A stretch of DNA of 64,000 bases from Diploptera punctata (taxonomy: Eukaryota; Arthropoda; Insecta; Blattodea; Blaberidae): positions 1-64,000 of the forward strand of contig JASPKZ010009687.1 in assembly GCA_030220185.1 (NCBI GenBank), written 5' to 3'. Made by a program: the position numbers and the translations under genes. Below, one piece after another: positions 23,966 through 33,279 of this stretch (positions within the stretch are counted from its first letter, which is position 1; each line of letters begins with the position of its first letter). Below the pieces are notes generated by a model, which had not been told where the DNA came from, searched no databases, and saw only the letters and a list, made by a program, of their open reading frames with translations.

Positions 23966-24401
23966 GTCTTCGTCTGCTTTAGAAAATTCAAACAAAAGGT
24001 AAAATTAATATTTAGCCCATCTTCTTCTCAATTTTGATCACATTTTACAATGGATGGAGTATGGAATGTACTAGCCTCTCTTATCATCTCATTTATAACT
24101 TAATCCTGAATGTGGCTTTCTTCGGGTGAGAAAAAAAGTCGTGATAGGTTCCCTGTCATAGTTTTATACAAAGCTATTTCATCAAATAATTAAAATTCGC
24201 CACTGAAGTATTACGTTAAATCAAAATTGGTTACAGATGTCAGCCGGGTTGTTAGCTGTATGACAGGCACATTTACTCCCAGAACATAGTCTGGTACTCA
24301 TTTACGTTTGAGGCTGTGTCGACTCCAGAGCCATTATTTTGCCAGCTTAAAAATTCGGACTCCATCTGGACTCGAACCAACTTTCAGTATTTGCCTTAAC
24401 C

Positions 24402-25667
24402 GACTACAGTACTCCAATTACAGAAAGCGATGGCTCATGGCATAAAAAATGAACTCTGAATTAAATAATACTTACTTAATACTTAATACAGGCTTTCCAC
24501 TTTACAGCAGTTTGCCCTTGATTCCTGCTTTCCAGAGATTCCTATCTTCCCATTGCCCTTCATCCATACCCTCTTCATAATGGCATCATATATTCCCTCA
24601 TACAATGTTCTTCTACTCTTCTCCCCCTCTTCCTTCTGCCTGGCACCATCCAATCTAACATGTGTTTAAGCTACTGGTCCTCCGACATCCGTTGTACATG
24701 TCCATACCACTGTAGATCTCTTTTTGTTATCCTTTCGACAACCGTTTTTTTTTGTGCATCCATTTCTTTCTGATATATGTATTTCGAATATGTTATAGCC
24801 TGGATATTCTCATACATCTCCGTAATCCATCCATTTCTGTCGCCAAGATTCTTTTCTGCATCCTTTCATTTATTGTCCAGTTTTCTGATCCATATGTAAG
24901 TATACTTTCTATTATTGTCTGTATAATCTCTTATTTTGTTTTTCTGGTCAAATTTCTATTCCATAAAAGACCATTCAGGGATCTAATCGCCTTCCTTGCA
25001 CAATTTACTCTGTTAATAATATTTTTTTCACAAGTATCAGATTTATCTATTATAGATCCAAGATATTTAAATTCTTCAACACGTTTAATTATTATATTAT
25101 TTATTTGTAGGTCTTCTGAATTTCCTCCGATTACCATATATTCTGTTTTGATATAATTTATCTTCAGTCCACCTACCTCAAATGCATCTACCAACTTTCT
25201 AATCATATATTCTATATCTTCTTTATCTTGTCCTATTATAATCTGGTCATCAGCGAATAATACATTGTGCTGTAAACGGTCATTAATGTTGTTTCCCATT
25301 CCCCTACATGATTTATTCCATTTCATTAATACATCTTCTAAGTATATCTTGAATTAAATAATCTAATACGAAATAAAAATATAATACACCACATTAAAGC
25401 TCAAAAACGACGCTGGTTTGGACATATAAATAGAAAGCAGGAACACAAGCTTGCAAGAAGAATATACAAATGGAAACCAATATGCACGAGAACAGCTGGA
25501 AGTCCAAAAAACAGATGACAGGTTAATGTTATAAAAGATATATTATAAATTAAAATTTGAAATTGGGTAGTCTGTATCCAGGATAGATCTAGGTGGAGAA
25601 AAATTGTTGAGGAGGCCAAAACTTCAATGAGATTGTAGTCCCTACTAAAGAAGAAGACTACAGTACT
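24402..25667 (+). mobile_element. 5'-truncated LINE with 12-bp TSD (gactacagtact), split by another LINE
   Basis: The direct repeat gactacagtact lies at 24402-24413 and 25656-25667. The insertion reads plus strand. Its first piece (24414-24456) and second piece (25363-25655) join to encode a LINE C-terminus with KAQKRRWFGHINRKQE, YKWKPICTRTAG, a PKNRWQ block and WVVCIQDRSRW. The homologous position in repeat copy 2 (near 30700) is uninterrupted, an empty-site control. The element is a 3' fragment and is dead. Confidence 0.85.
24457..25362 (-). mobile_element. 5'-truncated LINE (family B) with 13-bp TSD, nested
   Basis: The repeat tgaattaaataat at 24457-24469 and 25350-25362 brackets a minus-strand LINE. 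It encodes the end of RT: KIYLEDVLMKWNKSCRGMG, LFADDQIIIGQDKEDIEYMI, KTEYMVIGG and EFKYLGSIIDKS. The minus frame 24931-25326 is open for 131 codons. The GSESW, WYGHVQRM and GRRK-type C-terminus follows with breaks, and the 3' end is near 24470 with a TTAAG-like tail. A close copy lies at 55157-56335. The large plus-strand frame over this region is antisense noise. Confidence 0.85.
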
Positions 25668-25923
25668 GCGTTCCCCTACAAATGTCTACAATTTCACTCA
25701 TAAACAGAGTAGTTAATCCAGGTTTTGCAATGTGGAATCCTTCTGTGTCTTTCTCTATATTTATTATGTCGAGTGAATGGAATTTTTCTTGGTAGATTTT
25801 GTGTAGCTTGGAAAATCTGTTTCACTGTACAATCAGGTACCTGACTGGGTTCTTATCTTTTTTCGCACAATTCACAATTGAAAAAATATTTTCATACTCT
25901 TGTTTGCAAATTATATTCTAATG

Positions 25924-26335
25924 TGACTAACTCACTTGCACTATCAAACCCGCAGGTTCATGGCCACGCGGACATGAGATCTCCAAACATCCTATCCTGA
26001 GCTAATGTTTGCAGTCATTCCCTTATAATTTACTTCCCTCAAATCATGTTATTCTCCCACCTCATTCTTGGTCTACCAACTGCGCGTTTTCCCTCTGGTG
26101 TTCCTAGAAGAAGCTTCCATGCACGTCTTTCATTCCCCATTCGTGCCGCATGTCTTGCCTATCGCAGTCTATGAGACTTAATTTTCTTACTATATCTTCC
26201 TATAAAGATCGTGTAGTTCACTGCTATCTATAGTCTTCTGCATTCACCTGTCTGTTCATCTCTCTTTGATCCAATAATTTTGCTAATACTTTATTCTCAA
26301 ATAATCGTAATCTCTTTTCCTCCCTTAAAGTAAGG
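25924..26335 (-). pseudogene. LINE 3'-end fragment (same family as 60495-61171)
   Basis: The minus strand matches the better copy at 60495-61171: gcaggttcatggccacgcgg (3' UTR), then codons for a VGRPRM-like end near 26075, the RWAGH equivalent near 26150, and the DEQTGE block near 26260. Small indels break the frame. It sits exactly between the two ancient repeat copies, so it was probably inserted at or near their junction. Confidence 0.75.
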
Positions 26336-27339
26336 TTCTTTCGATGTTTCACAACGAAGCTCAGTATATGCTATTAAAATAAACCGAGGTAGATGTTATC
26401 CAAAACTCAGCGAAATCCTTTTTAAAAGGTCGGAAATCCGAAAATAAAATTCTAGAATACCGCCATGTTTGATTCGTCGTGACGCTCTAAAACATTAGGT
26501 GTATGAGTTTACATGAAACGAAAATTTAAAAATCATATTTCGTTTATTTAGGCGTAACACTCCGGGCATTAGCTAGTTGAATATAAAAAATTGGATTAAT
26601 TATGTGAGCTTTAAGAAGACCTGAGTATTCAACTAAATGAAGCTCCAGTGTCTAATAACAAGTATAGGCTATTTTATTCTAATATGAACCATTTCTGCAG
26701 TTTATACAGAGGGTAAATGAATTATACCGCACAAATTTAACTACGTTTAGAGGGGTAGTATATAAGCATTTTGAGATAATGAACTAATGGTCTACGAATA
26801 AAAATGTCCAATATCCAATTTGTAAAATAGTTGGCACGCCACTGATTATTTCAAATTAAAATGGAAATAATATGATACAGAGACTGTAACTTGCAACAAG
26901 TATTTGCCTTTAGCTCAGTGGTTATAGCAGTCTTACTACCAAAGCAAATGTAAGATTGATGCATCACGTTCGAAACTACCTATAGTATGTGTACAGTTTT
27001 TTTTCTTTCTTACTTTATTATGTACCTACTGTAAATCTGTTACGTACGTAGATTTACTTCTGGTTTAATAATTTATTCATTATTTTACAGAATATCTACG
27101 TACGTAGTGTACAGACAATTGTTTGAAAGATTGTAATAATAATACACATACTGTAGAGTGCTATATGTTTCACCAATAAAATGTGTGATTGTACTGTACA
27201 GTACTTATGTACTTAGATAAATTATAGTGCAATGATTAATAACATGAAGAGGCACAGTGTATGTTCACATGACATAAAATGTTATTGGGAAATAAAAAAA
27301 AAACAATACATTTAAGTAAACAAGAATAAAATGTAAAGC

Positions 27340-28020
27340 ACCTGCAGACTCATTGGAATAAATTGTTCAAATTGGCTACCTCCATTCTCACAACACAGAC
27401 GATATCGGCGACCTAAGGATTCACGTACCCCGTTCAAGATACCAGGCGTCTCGCGGATTACATCACATTCTGCGATTATACGTGCAACTAACAGTTCATA
27501 TGTATCAATAAATGTCGCATACACCAATGTTTTCAAGTGTCCTCACAAAAATAATCAAGTGAACAGAGATCTGGAGAGCGAGGTGGCCACACTACAGATG
27601 AACTACCTTTTCCTATATCCAACTGCCAGGATACACTTCATCCAAATGATTTCGCACATTCCGGCAGAGATGGGGAGCAGCCTGATGTTAAGGGGAACTT
27701 CTTCTAGCAATATAAGTAGGAAGTGCTCTAAACATGTCGTATAAATGACACAATTTAATATCTGGGGAAGAAGGTAGGGGATAATGATGTCAGAAATTAC
27801 ATCTACCCATACGTTCACCGAAAATCTCTGCTGGTGACCTCTCACGAAATTCGCATGAGGATTTTCATAATCCCACACATTATTGTTCTTTCAGTTCAGA
27901 ACCACCAATCCGTATTAAATATTGCCTCATCAATGAATAACACTGAGGAAAAGAAGTACGGCTGCAACAAAGCCCAATTACAAAATTGTACCCGATGAGC
28001 GATGTCCACTGGCTGTAAGG
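27340..28020 (-). pseudogene. Tc/mariner-type transposase relic (DDE, C-terminal two thirds)
   Basis: Read on the minus strand: LQPVDIAHRVQFCNWALLQ, a VLFIDEAIFNTD block (the first catalytic Asp of DDE transposases), MWDYENPHA, FSVNVWVDVISDIIIPYLLP, then a decayed middle. GHLKTLVYATFIDTYELLVARI and VRESLGRRYRLCCENGGSQF end the protein. These match an insect Tc3/mariner-like family whose usual C-terminus reads GH-K-LVY, then RRYR-C. Stops and frameshifts near 27600 and 27880 kill it, and the second Asp block is not recognisable. The N-terminal DNA-binding part is missing upstream of 28020. Confidence 0.75.
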
Positions 28021-29240
28021 TTTTTTTTTCAACTTTATTCACGAGCATGTTTCATCACAAAATTGCAATACTACACGCTAATGTGTTTCAAAAGACACTA
28101 TTTTAAGTCTTACTTTGCAATATATACACACAATATTAAGGGAGTCTATTCTATGTTGAGTGGGTAATATTTACAAATTGTCAAAGTTAATACCTTTTAA
28201 GACATTTTGGAACGGTTTTATGTTTTTCAACTAAATCATTATAGTTTATTGGCCAGTATCCGCCAGCGCGTGTTATGCAGTTCCTTAGCTTGAGTCTTTC
28301 GTTCTTTAATATTGGACATTCCCACAGTAGATGGTCAACAGTTTGTGCATCTAATCGACAAGGGCACATCGGGTTATCTGTGATCTTAAATTTATGGAAG
28401 TACGGTCGTACTTTCCCGTGGATAATAGTGGACACGTTTATATTAATTTGTAGTTTGTTAGTTGGCCTGCTTTTTACACAAGGAAGGGACAGTTTAGTTA
28501 ATTGGCCTTTGGTTTAGGCTTCCCACTACCTTTGCCACACTTGTAAACCAATTTCTCGTAACCCACTTTTCACTGCACTTTTGGGAATTTGAGTAACAAA
28601 TATCTATCTCGTTGCTACGAGCTGCTTCCTTCTCAAGATGGTCGGCGAGCTCGTTCCCTTGGCTTCCCGCATGCACCTTCACCCAAGTAAAGTGGATGAG
28701 CCAGCCGTCTTCATCCATATTTCTTATTTCTTCTCTGATGAGGTTCTGATGATTGTTGGAGTTGGCTATTGAATCCAGACTAGCTCTCCTGGCTGTGTGT
28801 ATTGCTGCTGACCTTTTAATCTCTTTGCAGGTGGTTTAAATCCTTCAGTTTTTCAAGCGCTTTGAGGATTGCCAGCTGTTCCGCTTGATTGTTAGAACAC
28901 CTCTCCCCTAACTTGTATTGAAGTTGGTGTGTTACTGTTTGTCAGTGAACAGTGCGATGTCCGCACCTACACCGTTTTCATCTCTGCTGCCATTTGTGTA
29001 TACGTCAATCATATATTGCTTCTTGTCACAGTTTTCTTTTAATATTCATGTTTCTGCAGGGTGAGTCCACTTGCTATAATGTTTTGGGGTGTCATATAAA
29101 TAATACTGCTCATTCCTTCGTGTGATATTATAACTTGCTAAGTTTCTTAATTCAATTATAATTGGCGTTATAGCAGTCAATACACAAAGTGCTTTATAGG
29201 AAGTTGTCTTGTAATGCGACTGATACTGATGTAACGTCTA
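28021..29240 (-). mobile_element. RNase H-bearing LINE 3' fragment with poly(A), nested in the transposon
   Basis: On the minus strand an RNase H domain reads IDVYTNGSRDENGVG (the usual D of YTDGS is N here), and later IHFTWVKVHAGSQGNELAD. The terminal zinc-knuckle region follows (HGKVRPYFHKFKITDNPMCPCRL, QTVDHLLWECP) and ends near 28195. A tail of nine A (plus-strand T run at 28021) closes it. This arrangement is typical of I/R1/Jockey-group LINEs. Frameshifts near 28500 and 28840 and the changed catalytic residue show it is dead. No TSD was identified. Confidence 0.8.
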
Positions 29241-29849
29241 ATCAGATGTTAGTGTAATAACCAATACGGGAATAGGTATTTTGCGCATGCCTATACTGAA
29301 CAAATTTCAGTGTCAATATATCACAGTACACACACAGAAAAAAAAGTGGCCTACCGTAATTTGGAGCATTAGTGTTCGAACTCAAATCCATCGCTACGGT
29401 ATAACCATTAAGCCCACAATAACTACACAGATTCTGCGTGTTTCACTCTGAGCTGAGGCTCTCATTGTACCGATGTTACTTTAACCAGTGCAGTTGCGTG
29501 CAATCATCTGCTAAGTTCGAAATGTTAAGGAAATTGATAATCCAATATTTCATAAACGTTGTTGATGAAATGTTAGCAAACAGGATCTCGGAATTATTAC
29601 CAAGATCTGAAGTTATTTTAGTCTAATTTTTTCTCCTACTTTGATCTCCTATTGATTTATCTGTATTAATTGTCGATTCATTTGATTCCCTATAACTCGC
29701 CCATTTTCCCTCGTAGACTATTGTTCCCTATTTCAAAATACTTGAATAATACCCCTCAGTACGCAGTTAAATTTTGAGCCGTATAATTCATTTACACCCT
29801 GTATAATGAATGTATTCAAACTTACCTAACTTACATATTTCGGAACATA

Positions 29850-30260
29850 CGAATAGTAATTAATCAACTCATCTGAAGTATAGAACCTGAGGGTTCATGG
29901 CCACGCGAACACAAGCAATCCATATATCGCTATCCAATTGCTCACGGCACTACATAAACCGACATACTAGAATGATAATTATTCATCCGAAATTTTAAAC
30001 CACTGAATCGTTGCTACGTTACAAACGATCCAATCCAATACTACATCGTCAGCCGGCGATCAAAACCCCGTAACTCCATACAAGAGTAGAATTTTTATGT
30101 TTGCATTATCCGACAAGCGAAGGCATCGTGCCACATTTCCTGCTTAACGCAGTATATGAGACTTAATTTTTCTTATTATATATGGTTTCCCATAGAGATA
30201 ATGTAGCTCATTGTTATGTAGCCTTCTCCACTCGCCTGTCTAACGTACTGGCTTCTGCTT
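29850..30260 (-). pseudogene. LINE 3'-end relic inside repeat copy 2
   Basis: This is the counterpart of 23605-23965 with the same inserted block of about 170 bp (29958-30120). It adds nothing coding beyond the decayed family C-terminus. Its presence in both repeat copies dates it before the duplication. Confidence 0.65.
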
Positions 30261-30905
30261 TAATAAATTCAAACAAAAGAAAAAGAAAAGTAATATTTAG
30301 TCCATCTTCTTCTCAATTTCGATCACATCTTACAATCGAGTGGCATGTAATCTACTCACCTCTGTTCTCATCCCATTTATAACTTAATCCTGAGTGTGGC
30401 TTCCTTCGGGAGAGAAGTAAAATCGTGGTAAGTTCCATGTTATTGATTTATACAAAGCTATTTTGTCAAATAATTAAAATTCGTCCCAAAAATATTTCCT
30501 TAAATTAAAATTAGTCACAGATATCAGCCGGGTTGTCAGCCCTGTATGACTGTAGCCTTTACCCCTACAATATAGTCTGGTGCTCATTTGAATTTGAGGA
30601 TGTGTCGACTCCAGAACCATTATCCTGCCAGCTTAAAAATTCTAACTCCATCAGATCTCGAACACTGGACCATCCAGCTTTCAGCATTTGCCTTAACCGA
30701 CTACAGTACCCTACACATTTCTACTATTTCATTCATAAACAGAGTAGATAATTGAAGTTTTGCAATATGACATGCTTTGTGTCTTTCTCTATGTTTATTG
30801 TGTCGAGTGAATGGAATTTTTCCTGGCAGCTTTTATGTAGCTTGGAAAATCTGTTTCACTGTACAATATTTTATTTTTCTTACAATTTACAATTGAAAAA
30901 ATATT

Positions 30906-31440
30906 TTCAAACTGCTGTTTTCAATTATATTCTACTTATGGAAATATTTTTTTAAATTAAGATACAAAATATGTGGTTTTACATAAAAAAGTCGGGAATT
31001 GGCAACGTGTAATGAGGAACACAAAGGAGGGACAGCTCATTCACCAGTAGTACGCATAGAGAAACTTCGAAGTGCAGTAGTACGTATCAAGATTGCAGGA
31101 GTATTCATTGGGTCAATGACTGTCGGATTATTTGAAGAAGCACAGTATTTACCATCACTCCCCTCCGAAGTGGCAACATAGAGAAGGAAAAGAATCGACA
31201 GAACATTCCTTGCATATTTTCCGCGTGCACATTTAACTTCAGCCAGTAATACGAGGGAATATTTCTCGTGTTTTACACGTGACATGACTTTTTAATTTCT
31301 TCATAAACTCCTGTCAAATTTTATTCTTTGAGTTTAATTTTTCAAATCATTTCTCATGTTTACAATGATTTTTACATTTTTTGTAATGATTATTTGAATA
31401 TATTTTTCTACGATAATGAACTACTTACATAGCATGAAGA
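30906..31440. other. Intergenic, nothing recognised
   Basis: Two short overlapping frames at 31000-31285 on opposite strands have slightly raised GC but no domain. I cannot support a gene. Confidence 0.4.
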
Positions 31441-31449
31441 CGTGGTAGC

Positions 31450-32195
31450 TATCTATCTGTTTATCTTCGGGTTTTTACAGCTGCTGCCGTCTTCCCGTGC
31501 CACATCTCCAAACCCTACGATCTTGGGTATCTACAATGCTTAGCCCTCTGGCTTGCATTATTATCTTCATGCTTTCCTTCCATGTTAACTTTGGTCTCTC
31601 TCTTTTCTTCTATCTGCTCGGTTGCCATTGATATAGTACTCGTACTTTCAGCCATCGCTCATCTTCCATTCTTTAAAATATGTCCTAACCATTTTAATTC
31701 CTTTTCCTAAATTGTTTCAATTATGCTTTCTTCTGCTTCCATTATGTTTCTAATTTCCTTATTTGTGACATGTTCTAATTTTGACTTTCTGGCAGCACTT
31801 CTGCGTAAATAATCCATTTCTAGAGCTATTAGTCTATTCTTGTAGTACTTATTGATTGTCCATACCTCACTTCCATTCATTGAAACAGATTTCACCAATG
31901 TTTTACCAGTATATTTTTTTGTGTCTTTCCAAATATGCTTACCCCATCATATGGAATTTAACGATGATATTATTTTGCTACTCAATTCAATTCTATGCTT
32001 TATGTTCTCTTTGCCTATACTTTCAATGTTATCCATAATCATTCCCAAATATTTAGTTTGTTTCACTTGTTTTATTTGAATTCCTTCTTCCAATATTAAA
32101 TTTGTTCTTTCATTGCTATTTATTGCCAAATAATCTGTGTTTTTTCTTTGTAAATTTACTGTGAGACCACATGATTCATAAGTGTTTTTCAACCT
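31450..32195 (-). pseudogene. RTE-like LINE C-terminal half, relic
   Basis: On the minus strand: CGLTVNLQRKNTDYLAIN, KQVKQTKYLGMIMDNIESIG (the F/Y-KYLG thumb block), a LVKSVSMNGSEVWTINKYY block (LLYGSE-W in intact elements), then RLIALEMDYLRRSAARKSK. A frame-shifted end follows, with ARGLSIVDTQDRRVWR near 31530. Stops at 31706 and 31946 break it. The YADD box is not present, so only the region after the RT palm remains. Confidence 0.8.
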
Positions 32196-32493
32196 TTATC
32201 AGTTTTCGTCGATTTTGTCTTTCATATTCTTTTCCATCCGGCATTGATTTGTTTGGTCTTTTAGCATTGTGTGTTTTTCTAATGTGTGGGGAGCTGACCC
32301 ACAGCATAAACCCCCTACCTGGAGGACCGGAAACATTTCTGTCTGGGTTTTCTTCCCATAGCCTTTGAAGATCCCTCTTCACCGCAAAGCAGCGTTTCTC
32401 TATTTCCCTTAGAGATAGGGTTGCCTCTTCCGCCAGACCCGCCGTGTTGAAGGACTCCTTCTGCGCCGGCTTTGCCGTTGAGATCTTCACCAT
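32176..32493 (-). CDS. Unidentified 105-codon frame in GC-rich block
   Basis: The frame begins MVKISTAKPAQKESFNTAGL and contains RCFAVKRDLQRLWEENPDRN. It is mostly hydrophilic, with no signal peptide or membrane segment. The block 32270-32520 is clearly richer in GC than its surroundings. It abuts and slightly overlaps the LINE relic at 31450-32195 on the same strand, so it may be the 5' part of another mobile element. I do not recognise a family, and a neighbouring frame (GEDLNGKAGAEGV...) is equally open for the first 40 codons. Confidence 0.25.
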   Translation of the reverse strand: MVKISTAKPAQKESFNTAGLAEEATLSLREIEKRCFAVKRDLQRLWEENPDRNVSGPPGRGFMLWVSSPHIRKTHNAKRPNKSMPDGKEYERQNRRKLIKVEKHL

Positions 32494-32499
32494 TACCCT

Positions 32500-33279
32500 G
32501 GCTAGGGGCCCTTACAGAGTAATATCAGTCGGAGCCAACTGTAATTAACAAGGGTGCAAGCTGACTACATTTGATGAACGAAATGGATGAGATGAAAATG
32601 GGGAAAGGTGGAATGAAATTGTGTTAGGGGAAAATGGGAGAAACCCCGAAAGAACATGCCGTAGCTACGTTTCCTCCACTACAAAATCCACGTATAGTGA
32701 CCGAGACTCTTATAAAATTAAAAAAGCTACTCGTACCAAAACACAAATTAATAATAAACAAACTAATAATAACTATTATAAATAAGGTTCTTGAGACACC
32801 AGCGGTGAGAGGCGAGCATCTAATCGCTTGCGTAACAGAAGCGCCTGATATATTTATAATTATTAAAATACAAATGTTCTCGTTATAACATTTTATTTTA
32901 AATGATCTATTCGTCAATTTCATAAATTATATACATTAAAATAAATAGTAAATTCTGCATATCCCTATTAGTATTATGATTAATTTCAATAGCATCCCAT
33001 GGTGATATAAGTAATGAGCCAATGAACAAATTGAAATTTGGCGGTTTCGTTGCATGCAGCGGTTCATTCAACAAACTCCTTAAATTTCCGCTGTAAATGG
33101 CAGCCATTTTTACTAGAGCGCGTTATTGCCCGCTGAATGCGCCCAATGTTCTTCAAAGCATGCTTTAAAACACAGAGTACCAGAGAAGAAAATGGAGAAG
33201 TTTCGCGTACATGCCACAAGCGGCGCTAGTGTAGAACGACTAACGACATCTAAATTTTTTCGATTTTTTCTGGTACTAA
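32500..33279. other. Intergenic; fragment of a short repeat near 33110
   Basis: At 33114-33150 the string tagagcgcgttattgcccgctgaatgcgccc resembles two parts of 47022-47100, suggesting a shared short element. No gene is supported. Confidence 0.4.

Larger units (their letters stand above)
23060..25920. repeat. Ancient repeat unit, copy 1 (interrupted by LINEs)
   Basis: About 1.6 kb of non-coding repeat (23060-24413 and 25668-25920) aligns over its whole length with 26340-26706 plus 29802-30905. Landmarks are cacaacgaaactcagc (23077), agctagttgaatat (23377), atttctgcagtctata (23523), gagggttcatgaccacgcg (23622) and cattcgactcc-like sequence near 24318. It contains an old LINE 3' end on the minus strand at 23605-23960 that is shared by both copies and so predates the duplication. 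The 24414-25655 insertion is absent from copy 2. Confidence 0.8.
26703..29805 (-). mobile_element. Mariner/Tc-like DNA transposon relic with TIRs, carrying an inserted LINE
   Basis: The termini are inverted. The left end reads cagagggtaaatgaattata (26707) and the right end, reversed, reads cagggtgtaaatgaattata (ends 29801), each flanked by tata. The similarity continues inward for about 90 bp, then resumes as a pair of tRNA-like segments (26910-26985 and 29345-29415 reversed) followed by T runs. A transposase relic lies on the minus strand at 27340-28020. The LINE at 28021-29240 has replaced or split its N-terminal half. Superfamily assignment follows the transposase style and TA-type target and is moderately sure. 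Confidence 0.75.
26340..30905. repeat. Ancient repeat unit, copy 2 (interrupted by a mariner/Tc-like element)
   Basis: The two parts, 26340-26706 and 29802-30905, align with copy 1. The join, gcagtttata then atgaatgtattcaaac, corresponds to uninterrupted gcagtctatatagtgactgtattc in copy 1. That defines the filled and empty sites of the transposon at 26707-29801. The shared right end reads caattgaaaaaatattttca (30889). I see no gene in the unit. It could be an old non-autonomous element or a fragment of a larger one. Confidence 0.8.

Noticed and set aside
23060..30905. Direct repeats read as LTRs of one retrotransposon
   Set aside because: No gag-pol, primer site or polypurine tract between them; the intervening DNA is explained by separate nested insertions.
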